A stretch of DNA of 5,699 nucleotides from Planctomycetota bacterium (GCA_026386995.1 JAPLMO010000288.1:1-5699), one strand, 5' to 3'; shown: positions 1 to 5,235, counted from the first letter of the stretch. The notes: generated from the letters alone by a model not told the origin. Program-made: numbers and translations.

Positions 1-418
1 GGTCGTCCAGGATGGCGGTGACCAGCGTGACGGCGGCCTGCTCGCGGCGGTGGGTCTCCAGGAGGGTTTTGACGGTCTCGGTGCGGATCATGGCGGCGTC
101 GCCGACGATGACCACCAGGTCTCCATCGAAGTCGCCCAGCGTTTTCTCGGCGGCCATGACGGCGTGGCCGGTGCCGAGTTGCGGGTCCTGCACGACCCAC
201 GCGATGTCCTTGGCGTCGGCGTAGGCGGCCTGGACCTGGTCGCGCATGGCGCCGACGACGAGAAATTGCTCGGGAATGCCCGCCCCGCGGCAGGCATCAA
301 GGACGTAATCGAGGATGCGCCGGCCACAGACCTCGTGCAGCACCTTGCTGCGCGCAGACTTCATGCGGGTGCTTAGCCCCGCGGCCATGATCAGCGATTT
401 TACCTGCGTGTCGCTCAT
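1..418 (-). CDS. glmU: GlmU N-terminal part (partial): N-acetylglucosamine-1-phosphate uridylyltransferase
   Basis: The first 139 codons of a bifunctional GlmU-type enzyme; the gene runs off the left edge. The family's N-terminal Rossmann-like domain transfers UMP from UTP to GlcNAc-1-phosphate, giving UDP-GlcNAc for peptidoglycan and other cell-envelope polymers in the cytoplasm. Visible signatures are the nucleotide-binding loop MAAGLSTRMKSARSKVLHEV (residues 11-30), QLGTGHAV (80-87) and the metal-site VGD (D107), and the fragment ends in AILDD where GlmU usually continues into a GYGR motif. The ATG at 418 is fixed by an in-frame stop only five codons upstream (431-433); a weak AAAGG lies just before it. 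Odd point: the usual GDxPL motif reads GDAAM. The C-terminal acetyltransferase half is outside the window, so a monofunctional uridylyltransferase cannot be excluded. It lies downstream of ilvD and tRNA-Gln on the same strand. Confidence 0.9.
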   Translation of the reverse strand, partial: MSDTQVKSLIMAAGLSTRMKSARSKVLHEVCGRRILDYVLDACRGAGIPEQFLVVGAMRDQVQAAYADAKDIAWVVQDPQLGTGHAVMAAEKTLGDFDGDLVVIVGDAAMIRTETVKTLLETHRREQAAVTLVTAILDD

Positions 419-450
419 GCCTTTGCCGTATCAGCGTTTTCGGCCGTGCC

Positions 451-474
451 GCCCCGCGTGTATTCACGCGGGGC
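451..474 (-). other. Perfect hairpin between tRNA-Gln and glmU
   Basis: GCCCCGCGTG (451-460) is exactly complementary to 465-474 around a 4-nt loop. It lies 42 bases past the tRNA CCA end and about 32 bases before the glmU ATG. There is no T-run on the 3' side in either direction, so it is not a textbook intrinsic terminator. It could be a tRNA trailer or processing structure, a U-tract-less terminator, or a structured glmU leader. Confidence 0.5.
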
Positions 475-516
475 TAAATAAAGCCAGTCTTGCCGTTACT
501 CAGTCACTCGCAGTTT

Positions 517-590
517 TGGCTACCCGGCCTGGATTCGAACCAGGGATAGGAGGACCAAAACCTCCTGTGTTACCGTTACACCACCGGGTA
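517..590 (-). tRNA. tRNA-Gln (anticodon UUG), CCA encoded
   Basis: A complete cloverleaf folds on the minus strand from 590 to 520, followed by an encoded CCA at 519-517. The acceptor stem TACCCGG pairs with CCGGGTA, the D stem GTGT with ACAC, the anticodon stem GGAGG with CCTCC around loop TTTTGGT, and the T arm is CCTGG-TTCGAAT-CCAGG. The anticodon is TTG, so it reads CAA glutamine codons. The U1-A72 pair and G73 discriminator fit tRNA-Gln. The body is 71 nt with a 4-nt variable region. The 5' end overlaps the last four codons and stop of ilvD on the same strand (576-590), which is unusual. No separate promoter is evident, so it may be cut out of an ilvD-tRNA transcript. Confidence 0.95.
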
Positions 591-2276
591 ACAATCCATT
601 GCGAATTTCGGATTGCGGATTGCGGATTGGCAGTCGAAGGCCGTTTGCCGTTCGTAGCGCGCCAGATACCCAGTTTTAATCTTCGGTTCGGGTTTTTTCC
701 AGGCCTTGGCGCGTTTGGCCAGTTCGGCCTTGGAGACCACGAGTTCGAGGCTGCGTTTATCGAGGTCGACGCGGATCTCGTCGCCGCCTTTGACGAGTGC
801 GATCGTGCCGCCGGCCGCCGCCTCGGGGCTGATGTGCCCGATGCACGGGCCGGCTGTGCCGCCCGAGAACCGGCCGTCGGTCATAAGGTAGACCTTGTCG
901 GCCATGCCGAGGCCCTTCAGGGCGGCCGTGGCGGCGAGCATCTCGCGCATGCCAGGGCCGCCGGCAGGGCCCTCATAGCGGATGACGATGAAGTCGCCCG
1001 CCTTGATCTTTCCCGCCATGATCGCGTCGTTGGCGGCCTGCTCGCTGTCGAAGACGCGAGCCTTGCCGGTGAAGCGGCGCATCTTCTCGGAGACGGCCGA
1101 CTGCTTGATGACCGCGCCCTCGGGGCACAGGTTGCCGCGAAGGATCGCGATGCCGCCCTCGGCGTGATACGCCCGCTCGATGGGCCGGATGAACTCGTCG
1201 CTATGGACCTTGGCGGCGTCGGCGATCTGGTACGTCTTCTTGCCGCTCACGCCCAGGCAGTTGTTGAGGTTCTTCTTGAGGCGCTTCAGCATCGCCGGAA
1301 CGCCGCCCGAGGCGTCCAGGTCTTCCATCATCATGTCGCCGGCCGGGCGGAAGTTCGTCAGGTGCGGCGTGCGGCGGCTGATCTCGTCGAAAATCTCGAG
1401 CGGCAACTGGATGCCCGCCTCGTTGGCGATGGCCGGAATATGCAGGACGGTGTTCGTTGAGCCGCCCAGCGCCATGTCGACCGCGATGCCGTTCTCAAAG
1501 GCCGCGCGGGTCATGATCTTGCGGGCCGTCAGGCCCTTCTTGACGAGGTCCACGACGCGCTTGCCCGAGGCGTACGCAATGCGGTCCTTCTTGGCGGAGG
1601 CGTTCAGGGCGGCGGCACAGTAGGGCAGGCTCATGCCGATCGCCTCGGTAACGCAGGCCATCGTGTTGGCCGTAAAGAGGCCCTGGCACGACCCGCCGCC
1701 AGGGCATGCCTCGCACTCGAGGTTGTCGAGGTCTTCCTGGGTGATGAGTCCGGCCTTGAAGCGGCCGATGGCCTCGAAGGTGTCGTGCACGAGGTCCAGC
1801 CGCTCCATCTTGTAGCGGCCGGAGATCATCGGCCCCGCCGTCACGACAATGGCGGGGATGTCCAGCCGCGCGGCGGCCATGAGCATGCCGGGGGTGATCT
1901 TGTCGCAGTTCGTCAGCAAGACGAGGCCGTCGAGGCGATGGGCCAGGGTGATGCTCTCGATCATGTCGGCGATGAGTTCGCGCGTGGGCAGGCTGTAGTG
2001 CATCCCCTCGTGGCCCATGGCGATGCCGTCGCAAACGCCGGGGACCGAGAAGAGCCAGGAGACCCCGCCGCCCGCGAACACGCCGTGCTCGATGGCCCGC
2101 TCCAGCCGCCGCATGTGGGCGTGGCCGGGGATCAGGTCCGTGAAACTCGAGACGAGGCCGATGAAGGGCTTGCCCATGTCCTCGGGCGTGACGTTGCCGG
2201 TGGCCAGCAGGAGAGCCCGCGCGGGCATGCCCTTCAGGGGATCGCGGAACCAATCATGAGGCAGATTGTTGGCCAT
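576..2276 (-). CDS. ilvD: Dihydroxy-acid dehydratase IlvD
   Basis: A 566-residue IlvD/Edd-family enzyme, which dehydrates 2,3-dihydroxy-3-methylbutanoate and its methylpentanoate homologue to the 2-keto acids in valine, leucine and isoleucine synthesis, using an iron-sulfur cluster and Mg2+. Visible motifs are [14 protein letters not shown] (79-92), [10 protein letters not shown] (122-131) with cluster-type C124 and the metal-site lysine K126, [10 protein letters not shown] (188-197), and the catalytic-serine motif TDGRFSG (466-472). The position where Bacillus-type enzymes carry the first cluster cysteine is V42, as I recall for methanogen and clostridial homologues. Start ATG 2276 has a weak AAGG nine bases upstream. 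The normal C-terminus (in homologues roughly KLVSSA..GAVL after GYLxRY) is absent: after GYLARYE (536-542) come about 24 unrelated residues. Residues about 549-561 are translated from a heptad repeat and the last four from tRNA-Gln, whose D arm supplies the TAA stop. Confidence 0.96.
   Translation of the reverse strand: MANNLPHDWFRDPLKGMPARALLLATGNVTPEDMGKPFIGLVSSFTDLIPGHAHMRRLERAIEHGVFAGGGVSWLFSVPGVCDGIAMGHEGMHYSLPTRELIADMIESITLAHRLDGLVLLTNCDKITPGMLMAAARLDIPAIVVTAGPMISGRYKMERLDLVHDTFEAIGRFKAGLITQEDLDNLECEACPGGGSCQGLFTANTMACVTEAIGMSLPYCAAALNASAKKDRIAYASGKRVVDLVKKGLTARKIMTRAAFENGIAVDMALGGSTNTVLHIPAIANEAGIQLPLEIFDEISRRTPHLTNFRPAGDMMMEDLDASGGVPAMLKRLKKNLNNCLGVSGKKTYQIADAAKVHSDEFIRPIERAYHAEGGIAILRGNLCPEGAVIKQSAVSEKMRRFTGKARVFDSEQAANDAIMAGKIKAGDFIVIRYEGPAGGPGMREMLAATAALKGLGMADKVYLMTDGRFSGGTAGPCIGHISPEAAAGGTIALVKGGDEIRVDLDKRSLELVVSKAELAKRAKAWKKPEPKIKTGYLARYERQTAFDCQSAIRNPKFAMDCYPVV
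596..629 (-). repeat. Heptad tandem repeat inside the 3' end of ilvD
   Basis: On the minus strand CAATCCG occurs three times in tandem (629-609), followed by the degenerate units AAATTCG and CAATGG. The period is 7 bases and the composition is AT-richer than the flanking ilvD sequence. It is translated as part of the ilvD tail. A second array with the same period and a similar unit lies at 2533-2571. Heptanucleotide STRR sequences of cyanobacteria are a known class with this period; kinship to them is not claimed. Confidence 0.75.
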
Positions 2277-2293
2277 GGGCGCAACCTTATCTC

Positions 2294-2380
2294 TTGCGCG
2301 GCGGGTCTCCTGACCCGCCGTAGCGTATTGACGCTTGCCCGCGGTGTTCCGCGCGGCGGCTCAGGAGAGCCGCCGCGCAA
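2294..2380. repeat. Inverted pair of GCGCGGCGGSTC palindromic elements
   Basis: Two hairpins face each other upstream of ilvD. The first has stem CGGCGGGTC (2299-2307) pairing with 2312-2320 around loop TCCT. The second has stem GCGCGGCGGCTC (2351-2362) pairing perfectly with 2367-2378 around loop AGGA. Read on opposite strands the two share 19 of 20 bases (2294-2313 versus the complement of 2361-2380), so the whole block is also an inverted repeat with a 47-bp spacer. The one difference inside the 20 bases is a G-to-C change matched by a compensating change on the other arm. A third copy forms the core of the palindrome at 5393-5469. Confidence 0.8.
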
Positions 2381-2532
2381 AGCCTCAAGCGAGGCCTTAC
2401 AATGACAGCCTTGGCATAAGCAAAGACGTCAGGCGCGCAGTCCACAAGGAAATGCGCGGCACGCTTGGCGTTTCCGAGGCTTGGACTCAGGCGGCCGTGC
2501 GCCCGGAGCCCCACGTCCGCCGGCATCTGATA

Positions 2533-2571
2533 CCTCAAATCTGGGATTTCAGATCTCAGATCTCAGATTCC
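2533..2571 (-). repeat. Second heptad repeat (AGATCTG-type)
   Basis: The minus strand reads as consecutive 7-base units GAATCTG, AGATCTG, AGATCTG, AAATCCC and AGATTTG. It matches the array at 596-629 in period, unit number and general pattern (N-R-A-T-Y-Y-G), including an AAAT unit at position four. It is intergenic here. Confidence 0.6.
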
Positions 2572-2678
2572 AGAGCCCACAGCGGAATATCTACCCCATG
2601 GGAAACGCAACTTCAGCACAACGGTCAGGCATACTACCGGCCGGGCAGGGGGATGTCAATATCGAACCGGGATTGTGA

Positions 2679-2782
2679 GGGTGCCACGGCTGCGCAGTTT
2701 GCAGCCGTGCGTGCCTGCCAACGACCACGGCTGCACAAGGTGCAACCGTGGCACCCACAGAGTCAACCGTGACAGGGTACTA
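2679..2782. repeat. Compound CCACGG palindromic element (copy 1)
   Basis: Two hairpins lie side by side: CACGGCTGC (2685-2693) pairs with 2701-2709, and 2725-2736 pairs with 2740-2751 with one mismatch around a 3-nt loop. The block is also bounded by an outer inverted repeat, GGGTGCCACGGCTGC (2679-2693) against 2742-2756, 14 of 15 matching. From about 2714 to 2782 it aligns with the copy at 5332-5390, including non-palindromic flanks: CCTGCC-N-ACGACCACGG on the left, and CGTGGCACCC then CAGA, TCAA, GTGAC and TACTA on the right. Confidence 0.75.
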
Positions 2783-2881
2783 GACCTTCGGCAGGGCGGA
2801 AGCGAAACGAGGGAGAAAATAACCAGCCGCAACGGGCGGAGGTCGCCTGCAAGGCGCGCTAACGCCGGGCGAGGCCCTGCA

Positions 2882-3325
2882 TTAGGCGTCCGTCACGGGC
2901 CTGTCGTACGACAGGTCGCCGGCGGCGGCAGGGGGCTCAAACGCCATGCTGAACAGGCGGAACATGCGGTGCCACGGCGACGCCGTCGGCTCGGGCCGAA
3001 CCTGACAGAACTCGATGCCGACCTGGTACTGCTCCTCTTGGCGCCAGCAGTGGATGACCCGCCCGGTCAACTCCAGGGGCGAGTGGCTTCCGTGAGGTGG
3101 CAGCCGCATCGTGAGCACTTCGTTGACTTTCAGCGGGATGGCGCTCTCGGCCCGAATGCCGCCGAGCGAAAAATCGCGCAACTGCATCCGGCAATCCGCC
3201 TGACAAGGGGGCGGGCCGCGCTTCGCCAAATCGTCACGCCGCGTGGCTACCGGCAGCCGTGTCGCAAAACGGCCGTACCGGCGGCGCTCGCGGGTGGGGC
3301 TGGCTGATTCGCACTGTTTTATCAT
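2882..3325 (-). CDS. PilZ-domain protein (probable c-di-GMP receptor)
   Basis: A 147-residue soluble protein that is essentially one PilZ domain. PilZ domains bind the second messenger cyclic di-GMP through RxxxR plus (D/N)xSxxG motifs. Here RRYGR (R15 and R19) leads into a first strand FATRLPV, DFSLGG (D51-G56) supplies the second motif, and YQVGIEF is the typical later strand. No membrane segment or fused output domain is present, so its partner is unknown. ATG 3325 is preferred because AGGA lies eight bases upstream; a GTG at 3364 would add 13 residues but sits directly against its GGAGG. No glycosyltransferase, pilus or flagellar gene is adjacent to suggest a target. A second, separate PilZ gene lies about 440 bases upstream on the same strand. 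Confidence 0.85.
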   Translation of the reverse strand: MIKQCESASPTRERRRYGRFATRLPVATRRDDLAKRGPPPCQADCRMQLRDFSLGGIRAESAIPLKVNEVLTMRLPPHGSHSPLELTGRVIHCWRQEEQYQVGIEFCQVRPEPTASPWHRMFRLFSMAFEPPAAAGDLSYDRPVTDA

Positions 3326-3740
3326 TGCAGCCGTCCTACATCTGGGCGCTTTGAACGCACTCACCCCTCCGGGTCAGAGGACCCGTCCACATATTATCGT
3401 CGTGCAAAGGCCCTGAACTTTAGCCGAGCCGGAGAATTATGACTCAGAATCATCTAATAAGCAAATCGGTCCCCGGAATTTTCTGTAAAGGAATACGGCA
3501 TGGCTGCCGGGTTGGTGCAAGGCGACGAATAAACGGGGCTTCTACGGCGGGAGGCGGGCCGTCATGGTCGATCCTCCGTCACAGGGTCTTGTGGAAGGGA
3601 GAGAAACAATCTCCCCCTCACGCCAGTCCGACCCCTTGTTGACGGCCCGTTGCGCTTGGAGTAAGACGCCGAGTTTTTCTCGCGTGTCCAGCGGCGGCAC
3701 GCGTAAAGCGTAACCCTTCCATTAAACCGCCATGGAGCGG
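3326..3740. other. Intergenic region between the two PilZ genes
   Basis: About 415 bases with no gene I can support. It carries a perfect hairpin CGGGTC-AGAG-GACCCG at 3370-3385 in the leader of the downstream PilZ gene, a promoter-like stretch near 3391-3417, and a small GGGAGA/TCTCCC hairpin at 3597-3615. A plus-strand frame of 67 codons starts at 3439 with GGAG upstream but shows no domain and mixed codon use. Nothing else is recognised. Confidence 0.5.
3391..3417 (-). promoter_or_regulatory. Possible promoter for the 2882-3325 PilZ gene
   Basis: On the minus strand overlapping -10-like hexamers GATAAT/TAATAT (3398-3391) lie in an AT-rich patch about 65 bases upstream of ATG 3325. A poor -35 candidate TTCAGG (3417-3412) sits at 15-bp spacing. 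The -10 is good and the -35 is weak, so this is tentative. Confidence 0.25.
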
Positions 3741-3774
3741 AAAAGGCACGGGGAAAATAAGTACCTCATGCCTT
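3739..3774 (-). terminator. Putative terminator overlapping the PilZ stop codon
   Basis: On the minus strand AAGGCATGAGG (3774-3764) pairs with CCCCGTGCCTT (3753-3743), with one G-T wobble and one mismatch, around a 10-nt AT-rich loop. A short T-run overlaps and follows the stem. The stem includes the TGA stop of the PilZ gene. The short U-run makes it weaker than a canonical terminator. Confidence 0.4.
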
Positions 3775-4152
3775 GGCGTCATCCCGCTCGGGCCAGGGTT
3801 CTTCAAAGGCAATGCCGACGGCGTAGCAGTCCCCGGCGCGGTCGCACCGGATGACCTGGGCGACGGTGTCCCGGCCGCGGCCCGGGCCGAGCGGCGGAAA
3901 GAGCAGCGTAAGCGGTTCGTGGTGATCGAGCGATTCCTGCGAGACCGCACCCACGCCGCCTTGCGAAACGTTCAGGATGTGAAGGCCGATCAGCCGGCGA
4001 GGGTCGTTTTCGGGTGTCTGCCGACGAACGGCGTGAATGGGAATCCCAACAACGGAACGGCGATGGCGCCGTCGCTCTTCAGGCGGATTGAATGGTGTCT
4101 GGCTCACTGGCCCCCCAGTGTGTTCACCGGCCGCGACCTCGTCAGCCAGCAT
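3766..4152 (-). CDS. Second PilZ-domain protein (probable c-di-GMP receptor)
   Basis: A 128-residue protein (from ATG 4152) made of a short tail plus one PilZ domain. Visible motifs are ERRRHRRSVVGIPIHAV with the RxxxR arrangement, NVSQGGVG giving the (D/N)xSxxG motif, and YAVGIAFEEP for the conserved late strand. It should act as a cytoplasmic c-di-GMP sensor; the effector it regulates is not visible. The start is uncertain. TTG 4179 and ATG 4152 are both open, but a promoter-like TATATT lies directly upstream of the ATG. GTG 4107 follows a GGGGGG run and would give a product starting SQTPFNPPEERRR, which is a natural PilZ N-terminus (113 residues). Sequence divergence from the other PilZ gene is large outside the motifs, so a recent duplication is unlikely. 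Confidence 0.8.
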   Translation of the reverse strand: MLADEVAAGEHTGGPVSQTPFNPPEERRRHRRSVVGIPIHAVRRQTPENDPRRLIGLHILNVSQGGVGAVSQESLDHHEPLTLLFPPLGPGRGRDTVAQVIRCDRAGDCYAVGIAFEEPWPERDDAKA

Positions 4153-4155
4153 CCT

Positions 4156-4183
4156 AATATAGCACGAGATTGCGAACAAGCAA
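4156..4183 (-). promoter_or_regulatory. Putative sigma70-like promoter for the 3766-4152 PilZ gene
   Basis: The minus strand has TTGCTT (4183-4178), a 16-bp spacer and TATATT (4161-4156) preceded by TGC, an extended -10 arrangement. Transcription would begin at about 4149, at or just after ATG 4152. If the promoter is real, translation starts at GTG 4107 or is leaderless. Confidence 0.4.
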
Positions 4184-4253
4184 ATTGTTTCCGCACTTTA
4201 CCCAGTTTATCTTGTCGCCCAAACGGGCAAGCGGCCGCGAGAGGCGGGGGGGC

Positions 4254-4883
4254 TCAGCCGACGGGTTCGCCCGGGCGGCCAGCGCGGCCCTGGAGTTCGC
4301 GGCGGATATCGCGCTGGAGTTGTTCGACCTCGCCGGTCAGAATCTGGAGCCGCTGGCGCAGCGTTTCGGCCTGGGCGTCGAGGTCGGCGGCCTCGCGGCC
4401 GAGTTGATCGCGAAGGGCGTCCAGTTTGCTCCGAAGACGCTCCCGGGCGACGGAGGCGGCGGTATCGAGCCGGTCGTGGCCGGGAGTGCCGGCGGCGGTC
4501 GAGTCGGCCGCCTCGCGGACGATCTTCTGGAGGGCCCGCACGGTGGTGTCGTCGCGGAGGAAGGGCGGGCATTCCGCGAGCGAGTCGGTCGCAAGCATCT
4601 CGTCCAGCGCGGCGACGCGCCCGCGGCGTGCGGCGGCCTCGGTCTGGAGCGATACCAGTTGCTGACGCGTCCGGTTGACCTGGTCCTGGAGGAACCGGAT
4701 CCGTCGGGCGGCGGAGGCCAGGTCGCTCGCATGGGCGGCGGCGACGCCGTTGGCGGCGCCGGCGTCGCTGCTGGCGCGGCGCGGCGACCCGCCGGGCCAC
4801 ACGCGCATGCCGACCACCAACAGCACTCCGGCCACGAGTGCGATCGGCCACGCCCACTTCGCATGGCGCTGAAGCCAGTACAA
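4254..4883 (-). CDS. Single-pass membrane protein with periplasmic coiled coils, function unknown
   Basis: I do not recognise the family. From TTG 4883 the product is 209 residues. A short basic N-terminus (YWLQRHAK) leads into one hydrophobic segment at about residues 10-26 (WAWPIALVAGVLLVVGM), then an Ala/Gly/Ser-rich linker. Two heptad-rich stretches rich in Q, R, E and L follow, at about residues 53-90 and 145-200, suggesting coiled coils. Positive charge before the segment predicts the N-terminus inside and the bulk in the periplasm. TTG is chosen because AAGGAGG, a full Shine-Dalgarno match, sits seven bases upstream; the ATG at 4973 (239 residues) lacks one and the extra 30 codons use atypical A-ending third positions (ATA, CTA, GTA, GCA). 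The protein might brace a complex in the envelope, but no neighbour shows which. Confidence 0.65.
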   Translation of the reverse strand: MYWLQRHAKWAWPIALVAGVLLVVGMRVWPGGSPRRASSDAGAANGVAAAHASDLASAARRIRFLQDQVNRTRQQLVSLQTEAAARRGRVAALDEMLATDSLAECPPFLRDDTTVRALQKIVREAADSTAAGTPGHDRLDTAASVARERLRSKLDALRDQLGREAADLDAQAETLRQRLQILTGEVEQLQRDIRRELQGRAGRPGEPVG

Positions 4884-5076
4884 GCGCCGGCCTCCTTCGG
4901 ACTTGGGCAACATTACGGCTGCGGCGGGTAGACACGCATCCTGCAAGTCGCTCTCAATCGCGTGTATCGGCATTCGCCGGGCGCGAAGTTGATTTTGATT
5001 CGCGTGCGAAGCAAAGAATTATCGCGCGGCCGGCGCCTCCGCGGCGGATGGGCAAATCTCGTGGCGTCACGCATCA
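4884..5076. other. Intergenic stretch upstream of the membrane protein
   Basis: About 190 bases between the TTG start at 4883 and the terminator at 5077. Apart from the ribosome binding site at 4891-4897 I see no gene, RNA or clear promoter. It is open in the minus frame up to ATG 4973, but third positions do not look coding. Confidence 0.4.
4891..4897 (-). promoter_or_regulatory. Strong ribosome binding site deciding a TTG start
   Basis: The minus strand reads AAGGAGG, then seven bases, then TTG at 4883-4881. Neither ATG candidate further upstream (4973, 4913) has a comparable site, so this motif decides the start of the coiled-coil membrane protein. Confidence 0.6.
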
Positions 5077-5116
5077 CAAAAAGAGAAAGCCCTTCGACGT
5101 TCTCGCCGAAGGGCTT
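5077..5116 (-). terminator. Rho-independent terminator downstream of the tRNA fragment
   Basis: AAGCCCTTCG (5087-5096) is perfectly complementary to 5107-5116 around a 10-nt loop, and on the minus strand the stem is followed by TCTCTTTTTG. This is a canonical intrinsic terminator placed 11 bases past the CCA end of the tRNA fragment, just where a tRNA gene's own terminator would be. Confidence 0.85.
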
Positions 5117-5127
5117 GAAACAGGCAA

Positions 5128-5155
5128 TGGCTGGGGATCCTGGATTCGAACCAAG
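5128..5155 (-). pseudogene. tRNA 3' fragment (T arm, acceptor 3' strand, CCA); likely att-site scar
   Basis: Read on the minus strand, 5155-5139 is a full T arm CTTGG-TTCGAAT-CCAGG. It is followed by ATCCCCA as an acceptor 3' strand, G as discriminator and CCA (5130-5128). The complementary 5' acceptor strand TGGGGAT, the D arm and the anticodon arm are all absent beyond 5155, where the sequence becomes CAGACAGA-rich. A terminator follows properly. The A72/G73 end resembles tRNA-Gln, but the isotype cannot be fixed without an anticodon. Integrative elements that use the 3' end of a tRNA gene as attB leave exactly such a fragment at one junction, and an integrase-like start lies 80 bases away on the side where the tRNA body should be. 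Confidence 0.75.
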
Positions 5156-5235
5156 ACAGACAGATCCAGCGCGGTGGCGCGGTTTGACGTGGTGCAGGGC
5201 AGACAGACGGCAGACAGACAAAGGGAGGACGCGAC

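Larger units (their letters stand above)
2277..2881. other. 605-bp intergenic region, repeat-rich, no convincing gene
   Basis: Between ilvD and the first PilZ gene I see no credible coding sequence. It holds a pair of inverted GCGGSTC palindromes (2294-2380), a small GCCTC-AAGC-GAGGC hairpin (2382-2395), a heptad repeat (2533-2571) and a compound CCACGG palindrome (2679-2782). Minus-strand leader sequence for ilvD must lie here, but no strong -35/-10 pair is visible. The stretches 2400-2530, 2575-2675 and 2785-2880 show nothing I can name. A short CCGC/GCGG stem at 2827-2839 followed on the minus strand by T-rich sequence could weakly terminate the PilZ gene, but its stem is only 4 bp. Confidence 0.6.

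Noticed and set aside
315..1460. Long plus-strand open frame of 381 codons opposite ilvD
   Set aside because: It is the antisense shadow of ilvD and tRNA-Gln in GC-rich DNA; translation shows no family and crosses a real tRNA.
1495..2253. Minus-strand frame of 252 codons overlapping ilvD in another phase
   Set aside because: Arg/His/Pro-rich translation typical of a shifted frame of a GC-rich gene; the IlvD frame has clear motifs over the whole span.
2287..2538. Minus-strand frame of 83 codons upstream of ilvD
   Set aside because: It ends in the palindrome pair and shows no recognisable domain or RBS; probably chance in repeat DNA.
2533..2571. Possible CRISPR array from short tandem units
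   Set aside because: Units are 7 bases with no spacers and no cas genes nearby; these are heptad tandem repeats.
2335..2772. Plus-strand frame of 145 codons across the intergenic repeats
   Set aside because: It simply reads through the palindromes and heptad array; no domain and no convincing start signal.
2817..2839. Terminator for the 2882-3325 PilZ gene
   Set aside because: Only a 4-bp CCGC/GCGG stem precedes the T-rich stretch; too weak to annotate as a terminator.
3439..3642. Small plus-strand ORF of 67 codons with GGAG before its ATG
   Set aside because: Codon third positions are not GC-biased like the real genes and no motif is visible; a 10-codon frame with a good RBS inside it (3500 region) is likewise unsupported.
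4170..4931. Plus-strand frame of 253 codons opposite the coiled-coil protein
   Set aside because: Antisense shadow; the minus frame has a membrane segment, heptads and a perfect RBS, while this one has none.
5128..5210. Complete tRNA gene ending at the CCA of 5128
   Set aside because: No 5' acceptor strand TGGGGAT, D arm or anticodon stem can be found in the expected 75 bases; only the 3' portion is present.
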